A stretch of 64,000 nt of DNA, from positions 186,001-250,000 of the forward strand of contig NZ_CP082301.1 in the NCBI RefSeq assembly GCF_019880305.1, given 5' to 3'. This document shows positions 33,887 to 41,810 of this stretch, piece by piece. How positions within the stretch are numbered: position 1 is the first letter of the stretch; every line of letters begins with the position of its first letter. Origin of the DNA: Streptomyces decoyicus. GTDB lineage: Bacteria; Actinomycetota; Actinomycetes; Streptomycetales; Streptomycetaceae. The position numbers and the translations under genes were made by a program. The notes beneath the pieces are model-generated. The model worked only from the letters and a program-made list of their open reading frames with translations. It ran no database searches and was not told the DNA's origin.

Positions 33887-34873
33887 ATGCGGGCACGGAT
33901 CGAACTACACGACATCGACTGGACCGGGGCGGGGCACGCCTACGGCGACGGAGCGGACACCCTCAAGTGGCTTCTCGACGCCTGCGGCGAGGACCCGGAC
34001 CGCGCCGAGCGGGCCGTTGACGTTCTCCACAACTGCCTGGTCCACCAGGGAAGCGTCTACGCGGGGTCGGCCACGGCGTACCCGGTTCTCGTGGACCTCC
34101 TGCTCGACCCCACGGCACCTGGCCGGGCAACCCTCGCTGACCTGCTGCTCGGCATCACCATCGGCATCGCGGAGACCGAAGCCGTGCACCACGAGATCCG
34201 TGCGGCCCACGCACGGGCAACTCACCGCCTGCTCCCCCTCCTCGCCGACCCGGTCCGTGAAGTGCGGCACCGTGTCGCCTACGTGTCGGGGTTGCGCACC
34301 GGCCACGAGGAGCTCGCCGTACGCGCGCTGAGCGAGCGCGTCCTCTGTGAACCGGACCCGCTCATCGCGGCGGTCATGACCGGTGGCGTCGCCCGGCACG
34401 ACGTCGCCGGCCGCGCCGCGTGGCTCTCCGGCGCCCTGGCCTCCCGTCACACGCCCGCTGTGCGCGCCGCCGCGGCGTGGGGCATCGCCCAAGCCGGACT
34501 ACCGTGGAATGCCGAGGCGACCACCGCCGTCGCCGAGGCCTGGGAGCACGGCGACGTGCTCAACGGTGATGTCATCGAAGGCGAACAATGGCGCTGGTCG
34601 GACAACCCGCTGGCAGAGACACTCATCGCCATGGCCGACCCGGCCCGTGCAGCGGAGATCTGCCTACGGTTGACCCGGTCGGAAGACGAGGACACCGCGG
34701 AGTGCGGTGCCGTCGCCGCCGTGGGCCTGTTGGAGGAACACCCGCACGCATACCCGGCGTTCGCCGCCGTGATCGCCGCCACCCGCGCCCACCGGGACAT
34801 CCAGATCCGCTCTTACGCCGATGACCTCGACGCCCTCACACCGGCGGGCGAGGGCGACCACACCGTGCGCTAG
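33887..34873 (+). CDS. HEAT-repeat protein
   Basis: This 328-aa soluble all-helical protein begins 'MRARIELHDIDWTGAGHAYG'. Repeated helix pairs are visible, for example 'HRLLPLLADPVREVRHRVAY', 'RHTPAVRAAAAWGIAQAG' and 'AAVGLLEEHPHAYPAFAAVI'. These are HEAT-type units with conserved 'L-x-D-x-x-x-x-V-R' positions. Such solenoids are protein-binding scaffolds; the partner here is unknown. I start at the ATG 33887 preceded by ggagggacg; an upstream in-frame ATG (33845) gives unconvincing sequence. No operon neighbour. Confidence 0.8.
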   Translation: MRARIELHDIDWTGAGHAYGDGADTLKWLLDACGEDPDRAERAVDVLHNCLVHQGSVYAGSATAYPVLVDLLLDPTAPGRATLADLLLGITIGIAETEAVHHEIRAAHARATHRLLPLLADPVREVRHRVAYVSGLRTGHEELAVRALSERVLCEPDPLIAAVMTGGVARHDVAGRAAWLSGALASRHTPAVRAAAAWGIAQAGLPWNAEATTAVAEAWEHGDVLNGDVIEGEQWRWSDNPLAETLIAMADPARAAEICLRLTRSEDEDTAECGAVAAVGLLEEHPHAYPAFAAVIAATRAHRDIQIRSYADDLDALTPAGEGDHTVR

Positions 34874-34890
34874 GCGCAGGTCGCGCGCGC

Positions 34891-34938
34891 GATTCCTCGC
34901 GGCGCGGGTTCCTCGCGGTGCGGGTTCCTCGCGGTGCG
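34891..34938. repeat. 16-bp tandem repeat, three units
   Basis: Units ggttcctcgcggtgcg at 34907-34922 and 34923-34938 are identical. A third unit at 34891-34906 differs at two bases. They lie immediately after the HEAT-protein stop (34873) in non-coding DNA. Confidence 0.9.
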
Positions 34939-35074
34939 GCGGTGATCCCACTGTCACCACGCCTGTCGCCCAGCTGGGGTGCTGCTACGCGATCCAGTCC
35001 GACTGGAGAAGCTGAATGCGGTCCCTGTTCTCGGCGAGCAGGTCGTCGTGCGTGCCGTCCGGCCAACGCACGCA

Positions 35075-35240
35075 TCGGGAGGCGAACCCTCGCCTGTCTC
35101 GCTTCCGAACGTGCCTGTACGAGTCTTTCGCCTCGTGCTGGGACGGACTGTTCGGACGCACCGTGTTCGGCCGAGCGGCTGGTCTGGCACGCCTACGGCC
35201 GCGCGAGGTTCACGTCCCCGTTCGTCCCGGGCTGAAGAAC
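35075..35240 (+). pseudogene. Possible relic of a DDE-superfamily transposase
   Basis: Two frames give 'LSRFRTCLYESFASCWDGLF', similar to the start of a Streptomyces DDE-superfamily transposase (S-R-F-R-x-x-x-Y-x-x-L), and then 'RLVWHAYGRARFTSPFVPG', similar to its C-H-T-Y-G-R-G-x-D-Q-H-x-x-V-P-G core. Between them the central part is deleted. The match is short and the call tentative. Confidence 0.35.
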
Positions 35241-35244
35241 GAGC

Positions 35245-35529
35245 TCAAGACCCAGACCTGGTTGGCTTGGGTCGAGCCTGCTGCTTGCCGGAGCAGGAGC
35301 AGCCCCGGCCTCGAGCCCGCAGGAAGGCGGTGGCGGCCAGTGCCGGGAATGCGATGACGCCGACCAGACCGGAGACCACGGCCGGCTCACCACCACCTTC
35401 CTCGAGCGCGGCTGCCAGAAGCTGGGCACCGGCCAGCACTGTCAGTCCCAGATACACCCACCGTGCCCAGACGGGGCCTTCGGGTTCTGTGTGGGACGGC
35501 ACCGATGCGATGTCGCTGTGATGGGCCAT
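35245..35529 (-). CDS. Small membrane protein with Cys-containing basic tail (94 aa)
   Basis: The frame opens 'MAHHSDIASVPSHTEPEGPV', then has two hydrophobic helices ('WARWVYLGLTVLAGAQLLAA', 'AVVSGLVGVIAFPALAATAF') and ends in a basic tail with 'RGCSCSGKQQARPKP'. No family recognised. Longer in-frame starts exist at 35601 and 35631, and the ribosome site (aaggaa) at 35529 is very close to the ATG, so the start is uncertain. Confidence 0.5.
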   Translation of the reverse strand: MAHHSDIASVPSHTEPEGPVWARWVYLGLTVLAGAQLLAAALEEGGGEPAVVSGLVGVIAFPALAATAFLRARGRGCSCSGKQQARPKPTRSGS

Positions 35530-36092
35530 TTCCTTCGTGTGCCCCGCAGCGCACAGCTCATGACCCAACCACTGCCGGACGCCCGGGGCCAAGTTCCTCA
35601 TCGCGGCTTTGCACTCCATAGGCGATGCCAAAGGGTGGCGTACATGTGGACCACGTGGGCTCCATGCATCGCTATTCCCGACCCGGCGGTCGAGCCTGCC
35701 CGTGAGCGGGAGCCCGAGCGCAGTGGGTACCGGAGCCGGTGAAGACGAGGTGTCGGGCAGCGTACGGTCAACTCCTCTCCAGTAGAAAGATCCTGAGCGT
35801 AGGCGGCTTCACGGCCGACCCGGCTGGTGGTGCGCTCCAGTGCCGCGCCCCTTCGCCAAGCGTGCGGCAGATGCCACACGAGAGAATGCCCCAGCCGGGG
35901 AGCCGTCTACCGCAACATCCCCGAACCGGTCACGCTCGAACGCTCTTCTGTCACCGCCGAACAGACAGAGGCCCAGGGGCGGGAGTGGGAGCAGGAGCGG
36001 GAGCGCGAGGGGTAGGAGCATGGACGGGAGCGGACCACCCCCGTCTCCCACGTCAGAGAGTCGGGGCAGCCCGATGTCATCAAGTTCACCCG
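35530..36092. other. Non-coding stretch with a purine-rich hexamer run
   Basis: No gene is supported on either strand. Near 35976-36012 hexamers of the type gggag(t/c) / gcggga repeat about six times imperfectly. The remainder shows only short overlapping frames without family resemblance. Confidence 0.4.
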
Positions 36093-36099
36093 TCACGGA

Positions 36100-36449
36100 A
36101 TTGTTTGGCACCTCGTCTGGTGACATGGACAGGTTGGGCGCTGCCCACGACGACTGGCATAAGCGCCACCGTCGTCGGGCTGCGCGGCGATCACCTGACC
36201 GTACGAGACCAGCAACACCGCGAGCAGCCCGGCGATGACCAGCGTCATGGGAAGGGTGGCAGTCAGCGCCCCGGTCCCGGCGGCGATCAGCACGATCACG
36301 ATCGCCTCGGGCCCGTACGCGACCGAGCTGAGCGCGTCCAAGGACAGCGCGGCGAGCCCTTCAAGGCTGGTCAGGTGGCGCTTGTCGCCCTCGCCGTGCC
36401 GCAGCGGAACTCTCCGCCGCAGTGCGCGGCGGGCCACGCCGTACGCCAT
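36100..36449 (-). pseudogene. N-terminal fragment of an APC-type transporter
   Basis: From the ATG at 36449: 'MAYGVARRALRRRVPLRHGE', 'SLDALSSVAYGPEAIVIVLI', 'LVIAGLLAVLLVSYGQVIAA' and 'QPDDGGAYA'. This is the start of a permease of the KUP/APC 'S-D-x-L-S-S-V-A-Y' type, covering about three helices. After G-A-Y-A the frame runs into unrelated 'SRRGQRPTCPCHQ' and stops at 36093; the other helices are missing. A non-functional, 3'-truncated gene. Confidence 0.7.
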
Positions 36450-36570
36450 GTGGAGCTCACGGAGCAGGTTGCACGGGCTGTCCAGAACAGTTGTTCGGGT
36501 GAGCGCTTCAGCCAGACCCGCTGGCGCTTCACCGGCTGGGAGCGGTACCGGTGAGGGCTCAGGGGCAGGC

Positions 36571-37389
36571 TCAGGCCGGCCGGGGCACTGTTCTGTCGCC
36601 CAACAGCTGTGCCGGCGGCTGGACCTGTGCGGAGACGAACTCCACTGCCGCCACCTGCTCCCGCGAACCGCGATCCAGCAGGACCACTGATATGGCCTCT
36701 GGTACCGGGCCGGCGGCTGGGTCCGTCGATTGTGCGGGCGGCCCCGGGAACCCGAGGGTATGTGCTGATGCTGATGGAGTCTCGGCTTCGTCGGCCGTCC
36801 ATGGGGCACGTGGCTGTGGCGCGCCGGGTCCGGACAGAGCCTTGAGCAAGCGGTCCAGGCCCCGGTGATGCCGGGCGAAGGCGCGTTGCGGGGCCCACCG
36901 GCCTCGGGCTTCCTGGCCCGAGAGCGCCTCGGTCACCCCTACGTCCAGCACCACCAGGTGCAGTTCGCGTCCTTGACGTCCGGCACTTCTGGCCAGCCAC
37001 CGGCGCATCCACGGGCGCCCACCGCAGTCGTGGACCAGCAGGGACTCGCCGTCGCGTACCGCCGTACGCAGCCACCGGAAGTACCTCCACCGCACCCAGG
37101 GCCGATACACCGCGTACGGCAGCCGGGCCGGCATCGCCGCCTCACAGGCGACGTGGACGGCTCGCGGATCTATGACGGCCGCGGCGGCCCTGGACCAACG
37201 TCGCAGCAGGGTGCTCTTACCGCTCCCGGGCAATCCGGAGACCACCACCACCGCCCCCGCGGGATACGACAACCGCGCGGGAATGTCTCCCGGGCCCCGC
37301 AGATCCACCAGTCCTCGCGGCCGCAATGCCGACTCCTCATGCGAAGCAACGGAGTTCTCCGTCGCGCCCGACCAGACCGAATTGCCCAC
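36571..37389 (-). CDS. P-loop ATP-binding protein (kinase-like)
   Basis: This 272-aa protein begins at GTG 37389 with aaaggacga upstream. 'AVVVVSGLPGSGKSTLLRRW' (residues 46-65) is a Walker A motif of the nucleoside/shikimate-kinase-like P-loop type. 'DGESLLVHDCGGRPWMRRWL' and 'GRELHLVVLDVGVTEALSGQ', 'RWAPQRAFARHHRGLDRLL' follow the order of AAA_33-like small-molecule or RNA kinases, with an arginine-rich lid. The C-terminus 'PEAISVVLLDRGSREQVAAV' is low in conserved features. The substrate is unknown. Its 3' end approaches the APC fragment; it is read in the same direction as the AI-2E gene upstream. Confidence 0.75.
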   Translation of the reverse strand: MGNSVWSGATENSVASHEESALRPRGLVDLRGPGDIPARLSYPAGAVVVVSGLPGSGKSTLLRRWSRAAAAVIDPRAVHVACEAAMPARLPYAVYRPWVRWRYFRWLRTAVRDGESLLVHDCGGRPWMRRWLARSAGRQGRELHLVVLDVGVTEALSGQEARGRWAPQRAFARHHRGLDRLLKALSGPGAPQPRAPWTADEAETPSASAHTLGFPGPPAQSTDPAAGPVPEAISVVLLDRGSREQVAAVEFVSAQVQPPAQLLGDRTVPRPA

Positions 37390-37795
37390 TACTCGTCCTT
37401 TGACCTGCCTGATGGCCCCCGCAGCCGCGACCAGCGATCTTCACACAGCGCGCAAGGACTTCAAAGCCGAGGCGGCTTCTGTTCGTTCCTGCTCGATCGC
37501 GGCGCAGTGCCCCGGGTCCTCCGCTCCGCGGTTCGGTCCTGCCCAGACCGCACCCGGCAGTCTCTGCCGCCCGCTCGGCTGCGTACACGATCGACGAGGT
37601 ATCCCGACCGGCATCGTGGGTGGCGGGACCGTGGGTGGCAGGACCGTGGATGGGACCGTGGATGGCAGGACCCTGGACGGCGGGGCCGAGCGTCGGGTCG
37701 TCGGACGCGGCGGGGGCTGGTCCACCGACGCGCCGGTGCACCCCACAGCCGTCTTGCCGTGCGAGATGCCGCCTTTCGTCGGGCAGCGGGCTCGC
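37390..37795. other. Intergenic region with ggaccgtgg repeats
   Basis: It lies between the AI-2E transporter and the P-loop protein. At 37617-37680 units of ggaccgtgg(g/a)tgg repeat about four times imperfectly (12-18 bp spacing). No gene is supported; the minus-strand translation gives a repetitive 'GPATHGPATH' peptide typical of repeat DNA. Confidence 0.4.
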
Positions 37796-39109
37796 TCAGC
37801 GTCCCGGGGAGGTCGAGGGCGCGGGCGGGGGCGGGTGGGCACGCAGCACGCCGTACACGGACCAGGCCACCGAGATCAGCGGTACGGCGACGACCGCTCC
37901 GGGCACGCCTGCCGTGACGCTGCCGCAGACGACCGAGAGCGCCACCACCACCGGGTGCATGCGGACGGCCCGGCTCATCACGAGGGGGTGCAGCACATGT
38001 CCTTCGATCTGTCCGATGACGACGATCAGCAGCACGACGACCGCGGCCACCAGCGGCCCCTTCGCGGCCAGTGCCACCACGGCGGCCACGGCCAGCGCCA
38101 CCGGCGAACCCACCAGCGGGATGAATGCGGCGAAGAACTCCAGTACGGCGAGTGGGACGGCGAGGGGCACCCCCAGGGCGAAGAGCCCTACTCCCACCAG
38201 GACCGCATTGCTCGCGGCCACCACCACGATCCCGCGGGTGTACCCCGTGAAGGTCACCCACGCGGCACGCCCCGCGACACGCACGGGCCGACGCCCGCGC
38301 CGCGGCAGCTGGCTGCCGAACCACGTCCACATCCGGTCGCCCGAATGCAGAAAGAAAACCGAGCAGAACAGCGACAGCGCCCCCACCGCCAGGACTTCCA
38401 CGAGCTGGCTCACGCCGCTGAGCGCGGTGCTGATCAGACTCGCACGGTGGCTCGACACGAATCGCGACACCCGCTCCTGCACATCCGAGAGAGTCCCCGG
38501 GCGCAGGCGGAATGGCGGACCTTCGAGCCAACGCTCGATCCTGGCCACGCCTCCGACGAACTCCCGGCGCAGCCCCTGCCACTCACCGGCGACATTCGCC
38601 CCGATCAGGCTCAGGACGCCGAAGAGCAGCACAATGCCGATCAGCAGACCGGCCGCTACCGCCCACGAGCGTGGTACCCAGCGATTCAGGAGACTGACCA
38701 GGGGTTCCAGAAGAGCCGTCAGCACCATGGCCAGGAACACCGCCAGCGTCACCAGTTGGAAGCGTCCCAGCGCCGCGAAGATCGCGTAGACGGCCGCACC
38801 CACGATGATCAGGCGCCAGCCATACGCCGCCGCCACCCGCAGCGTCGGAGAGACTTCGGTGGCCTCCCCCGGACGGCCCGGCCTCTCGCCCACCGACCAG
38901 CGCACGCCTACGGCTCGCGCCCCGCGGGCCGGTCGCGCCGTGCTCTTCCTGCGCCGCCGTGCCCTGCCCTCGGGGGCGGCGGGGGAACGCCCGCGCTTCC
39001 TGCCGGATCGGTTCCGCACTTGGCCGCCACCGCCTCCCACCCCTCCCGTGCCCAGGGCCGGAAGGGGGACGCCTGCCGCGCGAGGGACAGGCGCCCGCCC
39101 TCCGCGCAT
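37796..39109 (-). CDS. AI-2E family transporter (PerM/TqsA-like)
   Basis: From about residue 85 the protein has the AI-2E family pattern: an initial hydrophobic pair ('RLIIVGAAVYAIFAALGRFQ', 'LVTLAVFLAMVLTALLEPLV'), a central amphipathic region ('GEWQGLRREFVGGVARIERW'), and a C-terminal membrane block with 'PLAVLEFFAAFIPLVGSPVA', 'VIGQIEGHVLHPLVMSRAVR' and 'HPVVVALSVVCGSVTAGVPG'. The last two are the Q-x-x-E-x-x-x-L-x-P-x-x and H-P-x-x-V family signatures. Members export quorum signals or act as ion antiporters; the specific role is unknown. Start uncertain: ATG 39109 gives a long Arg-rich N-terminus (437 aa); a GTG at 38911 gives a more typical 371 aa. Confidence 0.85.
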   Translation of the reverse strand: MRGGRAPVPRAAGVPLPALGTGGVGGGGGQVRNRSGRKRGRSPAAPEGRARRRRKSTARPARGARAVGVRWSVGERPGRPGEATEVSPTLRVAAAYGWRLIIVGAAVYAIFAALGRFQLVTLAVFLAMVLTALLEPLVSLLNRWVPRSWAVAAGLLIGIVLLFGVLSLIGANVAGEWQGLRREFVGGVARIERWLEGPPFRLRPGTLSDVQERVSRFVSSHRASLISTALSGVSQLVEVLAVGALSLFCSVFFLHSGDRMWTWFGSQLPRRGRRPVRVAGRAAWVTFTGYTRGIVVVAASNAVLVGVGLFALGVPLAVPLAVLEFFAAFIPLVGSPVALAVAAVVALAAKGPLVAAVVVLLIVVIGQIEGHVLHPLVMSRAVRMHPVVVALSVVCGSVTAGVPGAVVAVPLISVAWSVYGVLRAHPPPPAPSTSPGR

Positions 39110-39132
39110 ACCCCAGGTGGTATCACCCCGGA

Positions 39133-39147
39133 ACGTTCTTCGAACGT
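39133..39147. promoter_or_regulatory. Inverted repeat upstream of the AI-2E gene
   Basis: acgttc-ttc-gaacgt is a perfect 6-bp palindrome with a 3-bp spacer, 24 bp before the proposed ATG at 39109. Its position suits an operator. Confidence 0.4.
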
Positions 39148-39216
39148 GTGCGGGCCCGTATTCCCCCAAAGGCACGCGGCAGGGGAAGGGCTCCGGCCGG
39201 ACTGGCGCGGCTGACG

Positions 39217-39326
39217 CGGCTGGCACGACTGGCACGGGTTAAGACGGCTGGCACGGCTGGCATGGGTCAGGCGGCTGGCACGACTGGCATGGGTTAAGAC
39301 GGCTGGCACGGCTGGCATGGGTCAGG
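39217..39326. repeat. Two tandem copies of a 55-bp unit built from 28- and 27-bp sub-units
   Basis: The order is A (39217-39244), B (39245-39271), A (39272-39299), B (39300-39326), then a partial unit to about 39345. Each sub-unit starts cggctggcacg and contains ctggca(c/t)gggt; A ends taaga and B ends cagg. The two A copies differ by one base and the B copies are identical. No gene crosses it. It lies upstream of the AI-2E gene and of the YCII fusion gene. Confidence 0.95.
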
Positions 39327-39601
39327 CGGCTGGCAACGGCTGACGACCCCGGGGGCTCCCCCTCCATGGGCCTCCGAACACCGCCGAGGACGATTTCGCC
39401 GCCGTACGGGCCCTCCGCCCCGGTGCTTCGCCCGAGGGCTCAAGCTGGGAGGTGAGGGCGCCTCCGCTCCCCCGCCGTAGGAGCGGGCGTAAAAAATCCC
39501 GGGCCGGTCGACTCCCGGTGTCGATCCGGGACGAGGTCATTCGTATAGAGGGTGAGAGGCCGGCAAGGCGCCGGCGGAACGCTCGGCCGAGGAGGCCCAC
39601 C

Positions 39602-40459
39602 ATGACGCACTACCTGCTCAGCATCTACCAGCCCGACGGGGACGGGACCCCGCCGCCGCCGGAGTTCCTGGAGCCGATCATGCGGGACGTCGAGGCCCTG
39701 AAGGCCGAGCTGAGGGAGGCCGGCGCCTGGGTGTTCGCCGGAGGTCTGCACGCGCCGAGCACGGCCACCGTGGTGCGGGTGAAGGACGACGAGATGCTGA
39801 CGACCGACGGGCCGTACATCGAGGGCAAGGAGCACATCGGCGGCTTCACCGTCATCCAGGCACCCGATCTCGATGCCGCGCTCGAATGGGGCCGCAAGCT
39901 CGCCCGTGCCACCACCCTCCCCATCGAGACCGAATCGCGCCGCGCCGCCCGCACCGGCCCGGACGGCGACCTCGTGCTGCTGGCCGACCAGGACCGCGGC
40001 CGCTGGGACCACGGCCTCATCGCGGAGGGCCACGCCCTCGTGCGCCGGTGCCTACGACGCAACCAGCCGGGTCCGTACCAGATCCAGGCGGCGATCAACT
40101 CGGTCCACAGCAACGCGCCGACCGCGGCGGTCACCGACTGGCGCCAGATCCTCCAGCTGTACGACCAGTTGCTCTCCTTCGACCCGAGCCCCGTCGTGGC
40201 CCTCAACCGTGCGGTCGCGGTGGCCGAGGTCCGGGGGCCGGAGGAGGCGCTCGCCCTTGTCGACAGCCTCACCCTCGACCGCTTCCACGTGTTCCACGCC
40301 GTCCGCGCCGAGCTGCTCCGCCGCCTCGACCGCAACGCAGAGGCCGGCCTGGCGTACGACAAGGCGCTCGCCCGCACCGAGAACGCGGCGGAGCGTGACT
40401 TTCTGCGGCGCGGTCGTCAAGCCCTCCCCGGGGAGAGCGGAGGCCGAGGCCGGCAGTGA
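39602..40459 (+). CDS. YCII (DGPF) protein fused in frame to the C-terminal domain of an ECF42-type sigma factor
   Basis: This 285-aa protein has a strong gaggagg ribosome site. Residues 1-108 are a full YCII/DGPF domain: 'MTHYLLSIYQPDGDGTPPPP', 'LTTDGPYIEGKEHIGGFTVI' (the D-G-P-Y/F motif), 'WGRKLARATTLPIE'. From residue ~110 it switches to the C-terminal TPR-like region of ECF42 sigma factors: 'ESRRAARTGPDGDLVLLADQ', 'DRGRWDHGLIAEGHALVRRC', 'GPYQIQAAINSVHSNAPTAA', 'SPVVALNRAVAVAEVRGPEE', 'NAAERDFLRRGRQAL'. Sigma domains 2 and 4 are wholly absent. In Streptomyces these are normally two adjacent genes (yciI-like, then sigma), so an in-frame deletion of roughly 0.7 kb probably joined them. It cannot be a sigma factor. 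It may be a stable new protein or a dead fusion. Confidence 0.85.
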   Translation: MTHYLLSIYQPDGDGTPPPPEFLEPIMRDVEALKAELREAGAWVFAGGLHAPSTATVVRVKDDEMLTTDGPYIEGKEHIGGFTVIQAPDLDAALEWGRKLARATTLPIETESRRAARTGPDGDLVLLADQDRGRWDHGLIAEGHALVRRCLRRNQPGPYQIQAAINSVHSNAPTAAVTDWRQILQLYDQLLSFDPSPVVALNRAVAVAEVRGPEEALALVDSLTLDRFHVFHAVRAELLRRLDRNAEAGLAYDKALARTENAAERDFLRRGRQALPGESGGRGRQ

Positions 40460-40601
40460 AGGAGTCGGCTCGGCTGCCACGGCAGGCCCGCGACGCCCCG
40501 GCGGCACACCACGTCCTGCGGTGACGGACCTGCGGCGGTGGTGACCATGAAGTGCCGCGGGCAGCGGAGCTGAGGGGCGACGGACGCGTGTGGCGTGGGC
40601 G

Positions 40602-41300
40602 CTATGCCGAGGCGGCGGCCAGGGACGGAAGCTGGGTGGGCGGCGCGGGGGTGGCGGCGTCGAGGATCTGGCATTCGTCCGCGTCGTGGTGGGCGAGAAC
40701 GGCGCTGAGGGCTTCGTCCGCCTGACCGTGCGGCTGGGTGTCCGGCAGAACGGTAATCGACAGATGGCGCAGCAGCTCGGTATGGGCGGCCAGGACCTGA
40801 CGGGTGCGGGTATCGGTGTGGTCGGTGAGCAGCAAGCGGGCCGCGGTGTTGGCGGCGCGCAGCCGGGCCTGGTGGATGCGGCGGTGGGAGCGGGGAAGGG
40901 CACGCCAGGCGGTGTTGGCCACGGTCACCAGGCGCCAGATCTCGTTGTCGGCGGGTTCTGTGTCGTAGAACCGCAGGCCGTAGCGGCTCACCAGCCAGTA
41001 GGCGGTGGTCAGGATGAGAGCAGTGGCGGTGTCGAAGGCCAGCCAGAGCTGTAGCAGAGGGGGCCGGCCGCAGGCCGCTCGGACCGCCAGGGCTGCGCCG
41101 GCCCCGCCGGCTCCGAACAGCAGCGCCCCGGCGAGCAGAAGGAGGAAGGCGGCCGGTAGAGCACCGATTCCATTGTTGCTGTCAAGGCGCGCCATGCCCT
41201 TCCAATGGGGCGCCAGATAGCGGGCGTAGCGGGCCGGCTTGGGGGCGGGCTCGACCAGGGCGATGCGCCCGGCCCAGCTGACGCTCATCGGTCTGTTCAT
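40602..41300 (-). CDS. Membrane protein of unknown function (232 aa)
   Basis: From the ATG at 41300 the protein has a cytoplasmic start ('MNRPMSVSWAGRIALVEPAP'), two hydrophobic helices ('ALPAAFLLLLAGALLFGAGG', 'LWLAFDTATALILTTAYWLV') and a soluble helical C-terminal domain ('NEIWRLVTVANTAWRALPRS', 'TRTRQVLAAHTELLRHLSIT'). Longer in-frame starts look non-coding. I do not recognise the family. It stands alone between convergent and same-strand neighbours. Confidence 0.65.
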   Translation of the reverse strand: MNRPMSVSWAGRIALVEPAPKPARYARYLAPHWKGMARLDSNNGIGALPAAFLLLLAGALLFGAGGAGAALAVRAACGRPPLLQLWLAFDTATALILTTAYWLVSRYGLRFYDTEPADNEIWRLVTVANTAWRALPRSHRRIHQARLRAANTAARLLLTDHTDTRTRQVLAAHTELLRHLSITVLPDTQPHGQADEALSAVLAHHDADECQILDAATPAPPTQLPSLAAASA

Positions 41301-41810
41301 CGTCTTGGCACCCGAGAGAGGGTCGCTACAGGGAATCATGTGAGCGACAACGAGCCGTGAGGGAAAACGCGACAGGCGGGGCGGAGGTTTAGGCGGCAGA
41401 TTCCTCCCACCGGCCGGGCGCGCGAGGCATCGGACCGAATGCGCCGGTGGAACACCTGGCCGATCATCCGACACGTAGTCACCGTGAACCGCGCTCATCG
41501 GCGGCCCGTGTGGCCGCCGCGCCGCCCCGTCCGTTCGGCGTCCATACGGCTTCTCCGGGGGCCGCTGTCGCCGGTACGACGCGCGGTGCCTCCGGGAGTG
41601 TGATGGTGTGCGCGCTGCGGCCGGAGGGGCGTCCCCGGCCGGACGGGGGGCCGGTCGGGGACTACAGAGCGTGTGCCCGGCACACCACCACCGAAACGCA
41701 GCGGCCCGGTCGATGTGCCCGCCCGCGCAGGCGAGTTGGTGCAGAGGGGGCCACGGGGTCTCGCGCGGGTAGCCACAGACGGGAGTTACGGACGGAGTAA
41801 CAGACCGGAG
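41301..41810. other. Non-coding stretch upstream of the membrane protein gene
   Basis: No gene is supported. Close to the SpoIIE-gene stop, three similar units (gacgggagttacg, gacggagtaaca, gaccggagttacg) lie in tandem at 41778-41816. The promoter of the gene at 41300 must lie at the left end of this stretch. Confidence 0.4.

Noticed and set aside
34930..35070. C-terminus of an ABC ATPase on the minus strand ('THDDLLAENRDRIQLLQS')
   Set aside because: Only about 20 residues resemble the family and no upstream ATPase sequence follows in any frame.
37172..39214. 680-codon plus-strand frame opposite the AI-2E transporter
   Set aside because: Low-complexity Arg/His/Asp-rich translation from an antisense frame; the minus-strand protein is clearly real.
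39217..39326. Regular repeats of about 28 bp, possible CRISPR array
   Set aside because: Copies are directly adjacent without unique spacers, and there are no cas genes. They are a tandem repeat.
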